From an uncultured Bacteroidia bacterium (GTDB taxonomy: Bacteria; Bacteroidota; Bacteroidia; Bacteroidales; UBA932): DNA of 25,020 bases. The stretch is from contig CADBUS010000021.1 in assembly GCA_902797895.1 (NCBI GenBank), positions 1-25,020 on the forward strand, in the 5' to 3' direction. The stretch's first letter is position 1. Every line of letters begins with the position of its first letter. This document shows, piece after piece, positions 12,860 to 21,796 of the stretch. Made by a program: the position numbers and the translations under genes. The notes beneath the pieces were generated by a model that worked only from the letters and a program-made list of their open reading frames with translations, had not been told where the DNA came from and did no database searches.

Positions 12860-14532
12860 TTTAACTTAAAGGTATCTTTTAGTGTTACGGTGCGATTGTA
12901 AACTGCTCTCTCCGGCGTGCTGTCTGAATCCTTATAGAAATAGCCCATTCTCTCAAACTGTACTGCTATTCCGCTATTGTCTTCAAGCAGGGCCGGCTCT
13001 GCGTATGCCTCAATAATATCCATAGAGTGAGGATTTAAGAAATCTTTATAATCTGCTCCCTCCGGAATCTGATCCATATACTGCTCGGTAAAGAGCCTAT
13101 CTACCAATCTTACTTCTAACTTTTTAGCCTGCTCTACACTAACCCAGTGTATTGTACCTTTTACGCTGCGCCACTCTCCTGCTCCCGGCTTGGATGTTGG
13201 ATCAAATGTGCATATAATCTTTTGAATCACGCCATTGGCATCTTTAACCACCTCTTTACACTTAATTATGTATCCATATTTAAGGCGTACCTCTCCGCCA
13301 GGCTGCAAACGGAAATACTTTTTAGGAGGATTCTCCATAAAGTCTGCTCTCTCAATCAACAGCTTGCCTGTGAATGGAATACGGCGCTTGGCTCCATCCG
13401 GCTCGGCCGGATTAAGCGGTGCCTCAACCCACTCTGTTTTACCCTCTTCCCAACCCTCAAGCTCCAACTCAACCGGATCCAGCACAGCCATATATCGGTT
13501 AGAACGGGCATTCAAATCCTCTCTTACGCACCATTCAAGCAGAGAGAGATCTATTATGTTATCTCTCTTGGCAACTCCCACCTTATCTGCAAACATTTTG
13601 ATACTCTGCGGAGTATATCCTCTGCGGCGTATTCCGCAAATGGTTGGCATACGCGGGTCGTCCCATCCTCTCACATAGTTGTTCTTTACAAGTTCCAACA
13701 GCTTGCGCTTACTCATTACCGTATATGTGAGGTTAAGCCTTGCAAACTCATACTGTTTCGACGGGAATATCCCCAAATTCTCTATAAACCAATCATATAG
13801 CGGCCTATGTACATCAAACTCAAGAGTACATATAGAGTGGGTTATACCCTCAATGGAATCGCTCTCTCCGTGTGCATAATCGTACATAGGGTAGATGCAC
13901 CACTTTGTACCCGTTCTGTGGTGAGGGGTATAGCTTATGCGGTACATTATAGGATCTCTGAATAGCATATTCGGGTGTGCCATATCTATTTTGGCCCTCA
14001 AAACCTTCTCCCCCTCTTTATACTGTCCATCTCTCATCTGCCTGAAAAGCAACAAGTTCTCCTCAACGCTACGGTTTCTGAAAGGACTTGGAGTACCAGG
14101 CCTTTGCACTGTTCCACGATTCTCTCTAATCTGCTCCAGAGTTTGGTCATCTACGTATGCCAACCCCTTCTTAATCAGCTCCTCTGCCCAATCGTAGAGT
14201 TGCTGAAAATAGTCCGAGGCATATCTCTCCTCCGCCCACTCAAAGCCCAACCACTTGATATCTTGCTTAATAGAATCTACATACTCTACATCCTCCTTAG
14301 TGGGATTGGTATCATCAAAGCGAAGATTTGTTTTGCCGCCATACTTTTGAGCCAATCCAAAATTAAGGCATATACTCTTTGCGTGGCCTATATGCAGATA
14401 GCCGTTAGGCTCAGGGGGAAAGCGAGTTAGAATGCTCTTGTGCTTTCCGCTTGCAAGATCGGCCTCAATAATCTCCTCAATAAAGTTCAGGCTCCTTGCC
14501 TGTGCCTGTTCATCTTTTTTTATCTCTTCCAT
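12856..14532 (-). CDS. glnS: Glutaminyl-tRNA synthetase
   Basis: This class I synthetase charges tRNA-Gln with glutamine. The 558-residue protein has the HIGH-type motif in PPEPNGYLHIGHAKS (His47-His50), the tRNA acceptor-binding region with FDDTNPTKE, and the second class I signature as VMSKRKL near residue 272, the form usual for GlnRS. The YDYAHGESDSIEGITHS stretch separates it from GluRS. The C-terminal half is the two-barrel anticodon-binding region (for example, RRIPFTGKLLIERADF). Its presence means this organism need not rely only on the GatCAB route for Gln-tRNA. It is the first gene of a two-gene run with nfo, divergent from yicC with about 78 bases between starts. Confidence 0.96.
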   Translation of the reverse strand: MEEIKKDEQAQARSLNFIEEIIEADLASGKHKSILTRFPPEPNGYLHIGHAKSICLNFGLAQKYGGKTNLRFDDTNPTKEDVEYVDSIKQDIKWLGFEWAEERYASDYFQQLYDWAEELIKKGLAYVDDQTLEQIRENRGTVQRPGTPSPFRNRSVEENLLLFRQMRDGQYKEGEKVLRAKIDMAHPNMLFRDPIMYRISYTPHHRTGTKWCIYPMYDYAHGESDSIEGITHSICTLEFDVHRPLYDWFIENLGIFPSKQYEFARLNLTYTVMSKRKLLELVKNNYVRGWDDPRMPTICGIRRRGYTPQSIKMFADKVGVAKRDNIIDLSLLEWCVREDLNARSNRYMAVLDPVELELEGWEEGKTEWVEAPLNPAEPDGAKRRIPFTGKLLIERADFMENPPKKYFRLQPGGEVRLKYGYIIKCKEVVKDANGVIQKIICTFDPTSKPGAGEWRSVKGTIHWVSVEQAKKLEVRLVDRLFTEQYMDQIPEGADYKDFLNPHSMDIIEAYAEPALLEDNSGIAVQFERMGYFYKDSDSTPERAVYNRTVTLKDTFKLK

Positions 14533-14576
14533 AAAGAAACAATATTAGAACTATAAAATAGTTTCTTGATACTATG

Positions 14577-14584
14577 CAAAGATA
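14577..14584 (-). promoter_or_regulatory. -7 promoter box for glnS-nfo
   Basis: TATCTTTG on the minus strand matches the -7 consensus exactly; a possible GTTG at 14606-14609 is a poor -33. The leader would be about 38 bases. The site overlaps the control region of the divergent yicC gene. Confidence 0.55.
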
Positions 14585-14597
14585 GTACAGAATTAAC

Positions 14598-14605
14598 TAA
14601 ATTTG
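14598..14605 (+). promoter_or_regulatory. -7 promoter box for yicC
   Basis: TAAATTTG matches the -7 consensus, without a clear -33. Only five bases separate it from the yicC ATG at 14611, so the transcript would have little or no leader. Confidence 0.5.
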
Positions 14606-14610
14606 CAACT

Positions 14611-15486
14611 ATGATAAAATCTATGACAGGATATGGCAAAGCAGAGGCTCTGCTTGCCCACCACAACAAAGTTACCGTTGAGATAAAAACCCTCAACGGC
14701 AAGAGTATAGACATCTCAATAAAGGGCTCTATTATACCAAAGCAAAAAGAGCTGCAAATTAGGCGTTTGCTCAGCGACGGTCTAATCCGCGGCAGTGTGG
14801 ATTTCTCCATCGCGATAGAGCATAAAAACGGCTCGGAGGCCAAGAAAATAAACTCAGAGCTTTTTATGAGCTATTACAAGCAGATTCAGGAGCTTGGGCG
14901 CGGCAAATTCAAAGATGTTGAAGATGGGCAGATTATAAACTCCCTGCTGCGCCTCCCCGATATTTACGAGAGCAAGAGCTCCGAGATTACAGAGAGCGAT
15001 TGGAAAAAGATAGATAAGACTATAGCTCTGGCCATTAAAAAGGTTAACGACTATCGTCTTACAGAGGGCAAGGCTCTGGCAAAGGATATTAAAGGCTCTG
15101 TATCCAATATCTTAAAGTTGCGCCAACAGGTTAAGAAAGAGGATATTAAGAGAGTTCCTGCTATTAAGGAGAGGATTCTTGCAAAGTTAGATAGCCTTGG
15201 CGCAAAGGCAGATATGAACAGATTGGAGCAGGAGATTATCTACTATGTGGAGAAATTGGATATAAATGAGGAGATGGTAAGGCTTGGCCAGCATTGCGAC
15301 TACTTTATACAAACGCTTGAAGAAGAGGAGCTTGCTGGCAAAAAACTCGGATTTATAGTGCAGGAGATGGGGCGTGAAATAAACACCCTTGGCTCAAAGG
15401 CCAACAATGCCGCAATCCAGAAAATTGTGGTTAAGATGAAAGATGAACTGGATAAAATAAGGGAACAGAGCCTGAACGTTCTATAA
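14611..15486 (+). CDS. yicC: YicC family endoribonuclease
   Basis: The 291-residue protein begins MIKSMTGYGKAE, the family's typical N-terminus, which fixes the start at 14611 even though the frame is open further upstream. The C-terminal DUF1732 block is clear, with YVEKLDINEEMVRLGQH, GFIVQEMGREINTLGSKANNA and the ending VKMKDELDKIREQSLNVL. YicC proteins are reported as RNases, with roles in small-RNA turnover and stationary-phase fitness. In many Bacteroidota yicC is followed by gmk (guanylate kinase); here a lipoprotein gene follows after 47 bases. Cytoplasmic. Confidence 0.93.
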   Translation: MIKSMTGYGKAEALLAHHNKVTVEIKTLNGKSIDISIKGSIIPKQKELQIRRLLSDGLIRGSVDFSIAIEHKNGSEAKKINSELFMSYYKQIQELGRGKFKDVEDGQIINSLLRLPDIYESKSSEITESDWKKIDKTIALAIKKVNDYRLTEGKALAKDIKGSVSNILKLRQQVKKEDIKRVPAIKERILAKLDSLGAKADMNRLEQEIIYYVEKLDINEEMVRLGQHCDYFIQTLEEEELAGKKLGFIVQEMGREINTLGSKANNAAIQKIVVKMKDELDKIREQSLNVL

Positions 15487-15533
15487 GAGAATGGCTCAAT
15501 ATTTGCTCACTATAACAGATAAAAGCGATTAAA

Positions 15534-16460
15534 ATGGGTAAGTTTTCCATATATGCAGCCGTAGTTTTGCTGCTTATTTTACAAGGGTGCGCTCCAGCGT
15601 TTCAAGCTAAATATTTTGATGTTGAGGTACTTAAAGAAGGCTCTTTTAATTTGGATCCTGAGGGGAGAGAAGTCTCTGTTTTTGCGGTATCGCCCAAAGA
15701 GGCGCAAGACAGCGCACTAATCTCTGCCGCTGCAAAGGGTTTGGCCACCAAATATGAGACCTCTCAAGTTTTGGAGCCTGAGAGTGTGGCTATTTATTCC
15801 ATTCCACAGAGTGAGTTCCCTGGATTTGTGAACTCTAAAGGCAGGCAACCTGAATATTATGAGAGCCTTATGATGGGTAGTGCAAGCCAGCTTCTCATTT
15901 TTTTAAGCAATTTGCAGTTTAGCCATTTGGGAGTTAAGGGGGAGAGATATATGACCATTCCATATACTATAAAGATGGATGTATATGATGCCATAAAAGA
16001 TTCCCTTCTACTCAGCAAACAGTTTAGGGATACATTGCAGGCAGCTTTTCTAACAGGCTCAAACACATCGCAAAAGACCATATATGATGCTGCAATGAAA
16101 TCTCTGCCTGACTTTGCGACAAAGATTGGAGAGGTTGCTGCCAATGAGCTATCTACAAAGTGGGAGACCGAGGAGTGGATGCTTATCTATGCCCCTAACG
16201 GAGCTTGGGAGAAGGGGGTACGATATGCAGAGAATTTCAACTGGGAGGAGGCTGTTCAAACATGGCTCCCTCTTGCAGAGAGCCAAGATGCCAAAGAGGC
16301 ATCATACGCGGCATTCAATATTGCGGTTGGTTGCCAGATGCTTGGAGAGACAGATTTAGCTTTGGAGTGGATAAGATATGCCCGCGAGAAGGCAGATTTC
16401 TCTGAATATACGGCACTTGAGAAATATCTTGAAAACAAGCGCAAACAGGCGGCTAAGTAA
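15534..16460 (+). CDS. DUF6340-like lipoprotein
   Basis: The 308-residue product has a signal ending in a lipobox, LLLILQGC, with the lipidated Cys at residue 19. The first two thirds form a mixed domain with runs such as EGREVSVFAVSP, SASQLLIFLSNLQF and MTIPYTIKMDVYDAIKDSLL. The last third has two TPR-like helical pairs, with NFNWEEAVQTWLPLAES and ASYAAFNIAVGCQMLGETDLALEWIRYA. I associate this layout with DUF6340, a Bacteroidota lipoprotein family of unknown function that often assembles a beta-rich domain followed by a TPR-like end. It sits 47 bases after yicC and may be co-transcribed; an imperfect -7 box (AATATTTG, 15498-15505) is possible. It probably faces the periplasm or the surface. 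The lipoprotein call is firm, the family less so. Confidence 0.75.
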   Translation: MGKFSIYAAVVLLLILQGCAPAFQAKYFDVEVLKEGSFNLDPEGREVSVFAVSPKEAQDSALISAAAKGLATKYETSQVLEPESVAIYSIPQSEFPGFVNSKGRQPEYYESLMMGSASQLLIFLSNLQFSHLGVKGERYMTIPYTIKMDVYDAIKDSLLLSKQFRDTLQAAFLTGSNTSQKTIYDAAMKSLPDFATKIGEVAANELSTKWETEEWMLIYAPNGAWEKGVRYAENFNWEEAVQTWLPLAESQDAKEASYAAFNIAVGCQMLGETDLALEWIRYAREKADFSEYTALEKYLENKRKQAAK

Positions 16461-16462
16461 GA

Positions 16463-16483
16463 CTCTTCGCTCCGCTCAGAGTT
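16463..16483. repeat. Partial copy of the dispersed TCTTCGC...TCAGA repeat
   Basis: The stretch CTCTTCGCTCCGCTCAGAG in the yicC-lipoprotein to MgtC spacer resembles the left arm of the 6284 repeat and the 24776 copy. Here it folds only on itself (CTCT/AGAG). The short spacer holds no other feature. Confidence 0.35.
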
Positions 16484-16518
16484 ACAGGTGAGTAAGCTCA
16501 AGAAAAACAGCACGTTAT

Positions 16519-17205
16519 ATGACAGATTGGATTATAAACAGCATAAATTGGGAATTTCTCCTAAGGCTTGTTGTTGCCGGAGTGCTTGGCACAGCGGTGG
16601 GCTTGGAGAGAGAATATAGGGCTAAAGAGGCCGGTGCAAGAACCCACTTTTTGGTATGTGTGGGGAGTGCCCTACTTATGATAGTATCGCAATACGGCTT
16701 TTCTGAAATACTTGACAAATATGAGGGAACAAACCTTATGCGTTTGGATCCGGCGAGAATTGCTGCACAGGTTGTTTCCGGAATAGGCTTTTTGGGCGCA
16801 GGCATTATAATACTCCAAAAGCAAATGGTTAAGGGGCTTACAACCGCTGCCGGTATATGGGCAATCTCGGCTGTAGGACTTGCTGTGGGAGCCGGAATGT
16901 ATAAGATAGCGATAGCCACAACCATATTTATACTTATAGCTCTGGAGCTTATGTACAGCTTCTTTAAGGGAATTGGTTTCCGCACCCTTATGTTGGAGTT
17001 TGATGTGCCTACAAAGGAGTGTTTAGATGAGCTATCAAAGCTGCTCTCAAAGCCTGAATATAAGGTTGTTTCCTACCATTTGGAGGAGAGACCGACAGGC
17101 TTTAAGATAGAGGCTGCTATTAAGATTCACAGCAAGATGGATGAAAGCGCCTTCTTCAGCAAGCTGGGCAAATTTGAAGGGCTTATTATAAAAAGATTCG
17201 AGTAG
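16519..17205 (+). CDS. MgtC/SapB family membrane protein
   Basis: The 228-residue protein carries the MgtC core in its first 140 residues: GTAVGLEREYRAKEAGARTH, then ARIAAQVVSGIGFLGAGIII and KGLTTAAGIWAISAVGLAVG. Four to five membrane helices are apparent. Residues 150-228 form a soluble domain with alternating strands, like the ACT-type tail of many MgtC proteins. MgtC in Salmonella controls magnesium adaptation and interacts with ATP synthase and phosphate uptake. Many homologues outside pathogens have unknown roles, and the family alone does not prove the same function. It is the last gene of the plus-strand run, and its stop codon lies inside a terminator hairpin. Confidence 0.9.
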   Translation: MTDWIINSINWEFLLRLVVAGVLGTAVGLEREYRAKEAGARTHFLVCVGSALLMIVSQYGFSEILDKYEGTNLMRLDPARIAAQVVSGIGFLGAGIIILQKQMVKGLTTAAGIWAISAVGLAVGAGMYKIAIATTIFILIALELMYSFFKGIGFRTLMLEFDVPTKECLDELSKLLSKPEYKVVSYHLEERPTGFKIEAAIKIHSKMDESAFFSKLGKFEGLIIKRFE

Positions 17206-17222
17206 CTTTCACTACCCGAATC
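17195..17222. terminator. Bidirectional terminator between the MgtC and YitT genes
   Basis: GATTCG(A)GTAG pairs with CTAC(C)CGAATC around a six-base loop. Leftward it runs into CTTTTTATA, a good U-tract for the YitT gene. Rightward the tail is TCTCTT, weaker. The MgtC stop codon (17203-17205) is within the left arm. Confidence 0.7.
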
Positions 17223-17250
17223 TCTTAAACTGCTTTTCGTCCTCTGAGAT

Positions 17251-18186
17251 TTACTCCTTGAATCCTTTGAATCCGTTGCCTATTATCTCAGATGAATCCA
17301 TCACATTAATAAAGGCTTTAGGATCAATCTCTCCTATTTTGTATCTAAGATTCATCATCTCTCGGCGAGTGAGGGTTGTATAGATAATATCCTTCTGCTC
17401 ACCCTTATACATACCCTTGGCAGGAATAAGAGTTGCACCTCTGCCCATTGTATTGAGTATATGCTCCTTAATAGGCTCCATATTGGAGGAGATTATCATC
17501 ATTGTCTTTACAGACTGCCCCTCAATAACCATATCTATAATCTTGCTCTCCAAGATTATGATGAGCCAAGAGTACATAGGCAGCTTCCAATCGCCAAAGG
17601 CTATTACGGTTGTAAGGGTAATAAGGCCATCCACAATTATAACCGCCGTTCCCATAGAGATATGGATATACTTGTTTATTATCATAGAGATAATATCGGA
17701 GCCGCCACTGGTAGCTCTTGAGCGGAATATCATTCCAAGTCCTATTCCATAAAGAATACCTCCAAATATAGCGGCAAGCAGCTGATGGTCAAACTTTTGT
17801 ATTGCATCAATTCCTGTCAGCCCCTGCTCTGCAATCTGCTTGGAGACCTCCGGCTCTATAAGAGAATCAAAGCCGTAGGTATGGTGTAGCAGCCACATAA
17901 AGCCAGGTATGAGGAAAGTGCAGGCAAGTGTCTTGATTCCAAATTTGCTACCCAATACCAATGTGCCTATAATTAACAGAGGAATATCCATACAAAGTGC
18001 AGAAACCTCTGTGCTCCAGCCCCATAGGTGATGGAAAACCATTGATAGACCGTATGTTCCTCCCGGGGCAAAACCGTAAGGCTCTATAAGCAATACAGCC
18101 GCAAGGGAGAAGATAAAGCAGCCTCCGGTAAGGAGAGCATACTCAAAAATGGTCCTTTTAATATTGTTACTCTTATTAGCAGTCAT
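17251..18186 (-). CDS. YitT family membrane protein with C-terminal DUF2179 domain
   Basis: The 311-residue protein has five or six hydrophobic helices in its first 210 residues, with EPYGFAPGGTYGLSMVFHHL and FRSRATSGGSDIISMIINKY, both typical of YitT proteins. A soluble DUF2179 domain follows at about residues 225-305, including GRGATLIPAKGMYKGEQKDIIY and EIDPKAFINVMDSSEIIGNGF. The family is conserved in Bacteroidota and Firmicutes, usually in several copies, and its transport role, if any, is not established. The gene starts seven bases after the fabG stop, so the two are probably co-transcribed; this pairing may not reflect shared function. Confidence 0.88.
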   Translation of the reverse strand: MTANKSNNIKRTIFEYALLTGGCFIFSLAAVLLIEPYGFAPGGTYGLSMVFHHLWGWSTEVSALCMDIPLLIIGTLVLGSKFGIKTLACTFLIPGFMWLLHHTYGFDSLIEPEVSKQIAEQGLTGIDAIQKFDHQLLAAIFGGILYGIGLGMIFRSRATSGGSDIISMIINKYIHISMGTAVIIVDGLITLTTVIAFGDWKLPMYSWLIIILESKIIDMVIEGQSVKTMMIISSNMEPIKEHILNTMGRGATLIPAKGMYKGEQKDIIYTTLTRREMMNLRYKIGEIDPKAFINVMDSSEIIGNGFKGFKE

Positions 18187-18193
18187 ATACCTC

Positions 18194-18940
18194 CTACATC
18201 ATCATACCACCACAAACCTGTATTACCTGCCCCGATACGTATGCAGACATATCGCTTGCCAAGAAGAGACAAACATTTGCAATATCCTCAGGGGTACCGC
18301 CTCTGCGCAGAGGAATCTTGTTATACCACTCTTGTTTAACCTCTTCCGGCAACTGGTCTGTCATTTCGGTAATTACAAAGCCCGGAGCTACCGCATTGGC
18401 TCTAATGCCTCTGCGCCCCATCTCCTGTGCAATGCTCTTTGCAAGCCCTATCATACCGGCCTTTGAAGCAGAGTAGTTGCACTGGCTGGCATTACCGTGT
18501 ACTCCCACTACAGAAGACATATTTATTATGGAGCCGCATCTTTGGCTCATCATAACAGGAGTGCAGGCGTGGATAAAGTTAAATGCAGATTTAAGATTAA
18601 CAGCAATAACGGCATCCCATTGAGCCTCAGTCATTTTAAGCATAAGGCCATCTTTGGTGATTCCGGCATTGTTTACAAGAACATCTATTCTGCCGAACTC
18701 TTTAACTATCTGAGCTACAGCATCGTGAGCCTGCTGAAAATCAGCAGCGTTAGAGGCTATTGCCAGCACCTTAACACCGCAGGCCTCAAGTTCCTCTTTG
18801 GTCTTCTGACCATTCTCGTCAATCACAAGATCTGTGAAAGCGATGTTTGCCCCCTCTTTTGCAAACTTTAGGGCAACTGCCTTGCCGATACCTCTTGCAG
18901 CACCGGTAACAAGAGCAACCTTTCCTTCAAGTAGTTTCAT
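18194..18940 (-). CDS. fabG: 3-oxoacyl-[acyl-carrier-protein] reductase
   Basis: FabG reduces 3-oxoacyl-ACP with NADPH in type II fatty acid synthesis. The 248-residue protein is a classical short-chain dehydrogenase: TGAARGIG (12-19) binds the cofactor, NNAG (90-93) supports the central sheet, and Asn115, Ser143, Tyr156 and Lys160 form the catalytic tetrad. The C-terminal GQVIQVCGGMMM is the usual FabG ending. Since other fatty acid genes (fabD, fabF, acpP) are not adjacent, a different SDR activity cannot be fully excluded, but the match with Bacteroidota FabG is close along the whole length. No clear consensus promoter lies in the 78 bases upstream. Confidence 0.92.
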   Translation of the reverse strand: MKLLEGKVALVTGAARGIGKAVALKFAKEGANIAFTDLVIDENGQKTKEELEACGVKVLAIASNAADFQQAHDAVAQIVKEFGRIDVLVNNAGITKDGLMLKMTEAQWDAVIAVNLKSAFNFIHACTPVMMSQRCGSIINMSSVVGVHGNASQCNYSASKAGMIGLAKSIAQEMGRRGIRANAVAPGFVITEMTDQLPEEVKQEWYNKIPLRRGGTPEDIANVCLFLASDMSAYVSGQVIQVCGGMMM

Positions 18941-19018
18941 ATTATCTCTTTTATTATAATTATCTAAATTTTAAGCCTCTACCCTCATTCTGAACTTTTC
19001 GCGTCATACAGCCGGCTC

Positions 19019-20398
19019 TCATCCTTGAGTAGCCGACAAGCGGATGTCTAAAGTTCCTCTCAAATCGTACTCCAATGCCTCCGTTATCAAAACGGCCGCA
19101 AATTTACCAATTAAATTATGCGCATCAAGAGGCGCCTTACCATTTTTGCCCTTTGGAAGCTCTATCAATATCTGCCCATCAACCTCCGGACTCTCTCTTT
19201 GACTACGCCCTATAAGCATTCCATCGCGATACTCATCTATAAGCACCTTTTCAACTCCCCCCACTCGCTTTTTATTGTTGTTTAGCGATATAGAGGCTTG
19301 CAGCTCCATAAGGGCATTGTAGCGCCTTCTCTTCTCCGCCTTTGGAACGCTGTCTTTATAGTTGAGGCAGCTGTATGTCCCCTCTTCCGGAGAGTATTCA
19401 AACGCACCCAACATCTCAAATTGGTTGCGCCTTACAAAATCCAACAGCTGGTTAAACTCTCTTTTGCCCTCGCCAGGGTGGCCGACTATCATTGTGGTAC
19501 GCAGTGCCACACCCGGAACGGTGCTACGCATTTTATCTATAAGTGCCTGAGTTTTAGCAAAATCTGTAGCACGGCGCATACTCTTTAGCACAGAGGTGGA
19601 GCAGTGCTGCAATGGTATATCTATATATTTGCAAATCTTTGGATTGGAGGCTATCTGTTCCAAAACAGCCATAGGAAAACCGGTTGGATAAGAGTAGTGA
19701 ATCCTAATCCACTCAATCCCCTCTATTGCAGAAAGAGCCTCCAATAGTGGTGTAAGCATCCTCTTTTTATAGAGGTCCATACCATAAAAAGTGGTATCCT
19801 GAGCTATCAGAATCAGCTCGCGCACACCGCTTTTGGCAAGCAGCTCTGCCTCCTTTACAAGTTGCTCCAGTGGCACCGAGATATACCTGCCCTTAATAAG
19901 CGGAATTGCACAGTAGGAGCATTTGCGGTTACATCCGTCTGCAATTTTAAGATAGGCATAATGGCGTGGAGTTGTAAGAAACCGCCCTTTCCAAAGAGCA
20001 GAAGATGAGGTTTTTAACCCCATCCACTCCAAAATCTGCTTCCATTCAAAAGAGCCGAATATGGCATCGGCCTCCGGTATCAGCTCCCCAAGCTCGCCTT
20101 TGTAGCGCTCGCTCAAACAGCCGCATACCACCACCTTGCCAACCAACCCTTTCTGCTTAGCCTCAATGGCCTTGAATATCTCATTTATAGACTCCTGCTT
20201 GGCGCTTTCAATAAAGCCGCAAGTATTTATTACCACCACATCGGGCTTTGAGAGATTATAGGGAGTACTCTCGTCTATAATCTCTATATCTCTGTCTGAG
20301 AGCCGAGAGAGTAGCTTTTCTGAATCCACTCTGTTTTTAGAACAGCCTAAACTCACAAGCTGCACCTTCCTTGGCTTAAAGAGGCCGACAATCTCCAT
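19019..20398 (-). CDS. rimO: Ribosomal protein S12 methylthiotransferase
   Basis: RimO adds a methylthio group to the conserved aspartate of ribosomal protein S12. The 459-residue enzyme has an N-terminal UPF0004 domain with three cluster cysteines (Cys19 in SLGCSKNRVDSE, INTCGF, VCGCLSERY). A radical SAM core with ADGCNRKCSYCAIPLIKGRY (CxxxCxxC) follows, and a C-terminal TRAM region. The SLGCSKNRVD motif separates RimO from MiaB. ATG 20398 is preferred: a longer frame would need a TTG start inside the preceding gene. The gene begins 19 bases after the DUF5606 gene and is the last of the leftward run. Confidence 0.94.
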   Translation of the reverse strand: MEIVGLFKPRKVQLVSLGCSKNRVDSEKLLSRLSDRDIEIIDESTPYNLSKPDVVVINTCGFIESAKQESINEIFKAIEAKQKGLVGKVVVCGCLSERYKGELGELIPEADAIFGSFEWKQILEWMGLKTSSSALWKGRFLTTPRHYAYLKIADGCNRKCSYCAIPLIKGRYISVPLEQLVKEAELLAKSGVRELILIAQDTTFYGMDLYKKRMLTPLLEALSAIEGIEWIRIHYSYPTGFPMAVLEQIASNPKICKYIDIPLQHCSTSVLKSMRRATDFAKTQALIDKMRSTVPGVALRTTMIVGHPGEGKREFNQLLDFVRRNQFEMLGAFEYSPEEGTYSCLNYKDSVPKAEKRRRYNALMELQASISLNNNKKRVGGVEKVLIDEYRDGMLIGRSQRESPEVDGQILIELPKGKNGKAPLDAHNLIGKFAAVLITEALEYDLRGTLDIRLSATQG

Positions 20399-20417
20399 CT
20401 TTGCAGGTTGCTCCCAA

Positions 20418-20984
20418 TTATACAACCTTTCTTGGAACGCTCGCCTTTGCAGGAGGTGCCTGTTTGGTGCTCACCTTTGCACTCTTTTGTTTTTCAGCAC
20501 CTTTTGTTGCCTTTGCAGCTGCGCTCTTGGCGCTCTCTTCCTTCTCTACAACCTTGCCGCCCTTGGCTCTCTCCGCCTCAATCTCCTCCTCACTCATAAA
20601 ATCCAATGAGGCATATTCTTTTAGGAAATTGTACCACTCCACAACCTTTTTCATATGAGATGGATAGAATCTCTCGCCATCATAATCCGGAATTACCTTG
20701 CCAAAAAACTCCTTAAGCTGCTCAGGCGCGCTCTTGCCGGAAGGGGCTTTCTCATCTCCCAACTGCTTTTTCATAGCCTCAAAAACATCTTGGAGCTTAA
20801 CCTCTTCAGATGTTGTATAGATAGAAATATCTGTCAGGGCACTCATCTTGGCAGAAGGGCCTGCAACAAATCTCTTTTTAGTGCTCAAAGACTCAAGTAT
20901 AGCACCTCTTGCTGCCTGAGCTACATATTGGAAGAGCCCAGGCTCTCCACTAACAGTAAAAATTTTTCCTAAATCTGTCTTCAT
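20418..20984 (-). CDS. DUF5606 family protein
   Basis: The first 75 or so residues match DUF5606, a Bacteroidota family: LGKIFTVSGEPGLFQYVAQA, ILESLSTKKRFVAGPSAKMSAL and ISIYTTSEEVKLQDVF. A second conserved stretch, KEFFGKVIPDYDGERFYPSHMKKVVEWYNFL (residues about 90-120), follows. The final 55 residues are Ala/Lys/Glu-rich and likely disordered. There is no signal peptide or membrane segment, so it should be cytoplasmic. Function is unknown. The N-terminal KIFTVSG opening suggests a small beta-barrel-like fold, but this is a guess. It lies between the TerB/J-domain gene (44 bases) and rimO (19 bases), probably in one transcript. Confidence 0.85.
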   Translation of the reverse strand: MKTDLGKIFTVSGEPGLFQYVAQAARGAILESLSTKKRFVAGPSAKMSALTDISIYTTSEEVKLQDVFEAMKKQLGDEKAPSGKSAPEQLKEFFGKVIPDYDGERFYPSHMKKVVEWYNFLKEYASLDFMSEEEIEAERAKGGKVVEKEESAKSAAAKATKGAEKQKSAKVSTKQAPPAKASVPRKVV

Positions 20985-21028
20985 ATATTAAACTATTAAA
21001 TTTCAAACATTTATAATCATAATCAAAA

Positions 21029-21793
21029 CTACCTCATACCTCTCTCTTTCTTTATCTGTTCGTATGCTGCCTGTATCTTTTTGAACTTTTCCTCTGCAGC
21101 CTTTCTTACATCATCTCCAAGTGCCTCAACCTTATCGGGATGGAATTTCACAGCCAATTTTCTATATGCCTTGCGTACCTCCTCGTCTGTAGCGGAGGAA
21201 CTTATTTCCAGTATCTTGTATGGATCTGCATCCTCTGCGTGCATCTCAAAAATGCTGTTGTAATCATTGGCCTTTATCCCCAAAAGAGAGGCTATTTGCC
21301 TGAGCAGATTATGTTCAAAGGTTACCACAACCCCATCGGCTTTAGCTATACCTGCCAAATAATCAAGGAGTTGAAGCCTCTGAGCATAAACCATATTCTG
21401 CTTAATCTGCAGGCAGACATCGGTTATATCGTAATTCTTTTCTAAAAGCTGTTTCAGTATGGAGAGAGCAGGGCTTACAGCATCTTCTCCAAAATTATTG
21501 CTTATGAAACGCTTTACAAAATTAAGCTCAGATTTAAGAACTTTGCCATCTGCCTTCATAACGGCTGCCGAGAGCACAAGCAGAGATATCATAAAGCTGT
21601 TGCGCTGCTCTTGCTGAGTATATTTTGTGCGCTGATAACCTCCTGTGTTATAGCCTCCTGAGCCTCTACCACCTGAGGTTATGCGCGGAGTGTTGCCTTC
21701 AGTTCCCAGACCTATCAAAAAGCCGATAATGGCCCCTATCGGGCCTGCAACGGCCCAACCAATAGCGGCTCCTATCCATTTGGCTATTCCCAT
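21029..21793 (-). CDS. TerB-like and J-domain co-chaperone (DjlA-like)
   Basis: The 254-residue protein has three parts. Residues 1-32 are a glycine-rich hydrophobic segment that may anchor it in the membrane, as the N-terminus of DjlA does. A Gly/Tyr/Arg linker follows, then a TerB-like helical domain (about 65-170) with MKADGKVLKSELNFVKRFI and IAKADGVVVTFEHNLLRQIA, whose paired acidic residues could bind a metal ion. The C-terminus is a J domain (about 190-254) with the HPD triad in KFHPDK near residue 214 and DPYKILEISSSATDEEVRKA before it. By family knowledge the J domain stimulates DnaK ATPase; the layout matches E. coli DjlA. It starts three bases after the coaE stop, so it is co-transcribed with coaE. 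Confidence 0.88.
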   Translation of the reverse strand: MGIAKWIGAAIGWAVAGPIGAIIGFLIGLGTEGNTPRITSGGRGSGGYNTGGYQRTKYTQQEQRNSFMISLLVLSAAVMKADGKVLKSELNFVKRFISNNFGEDAVSPALSILKQLLEKNYDITDVCLQIKQNMVYAQRLQLLDYLAGIAKADGVVVTFEHNLLRQIASLLGIKANDYNSIFEMHAEDADPYKILEISSSATDEEVRKAYRKLAVKFHPDKVEALGDDVRKAAEEKFKKIQAAYEQIKKERGMR

Positions 21794-21796
21794 CTT

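Noticed and set aside
13147..13800. A long open frame on the plus strand opposite glnS, plus several others (13235-13678, 13975-14430).
   Set aside because: They lie entirely antisense to a well-supported synthetase gene, have no recognisable domain and arise from its codon pattern.
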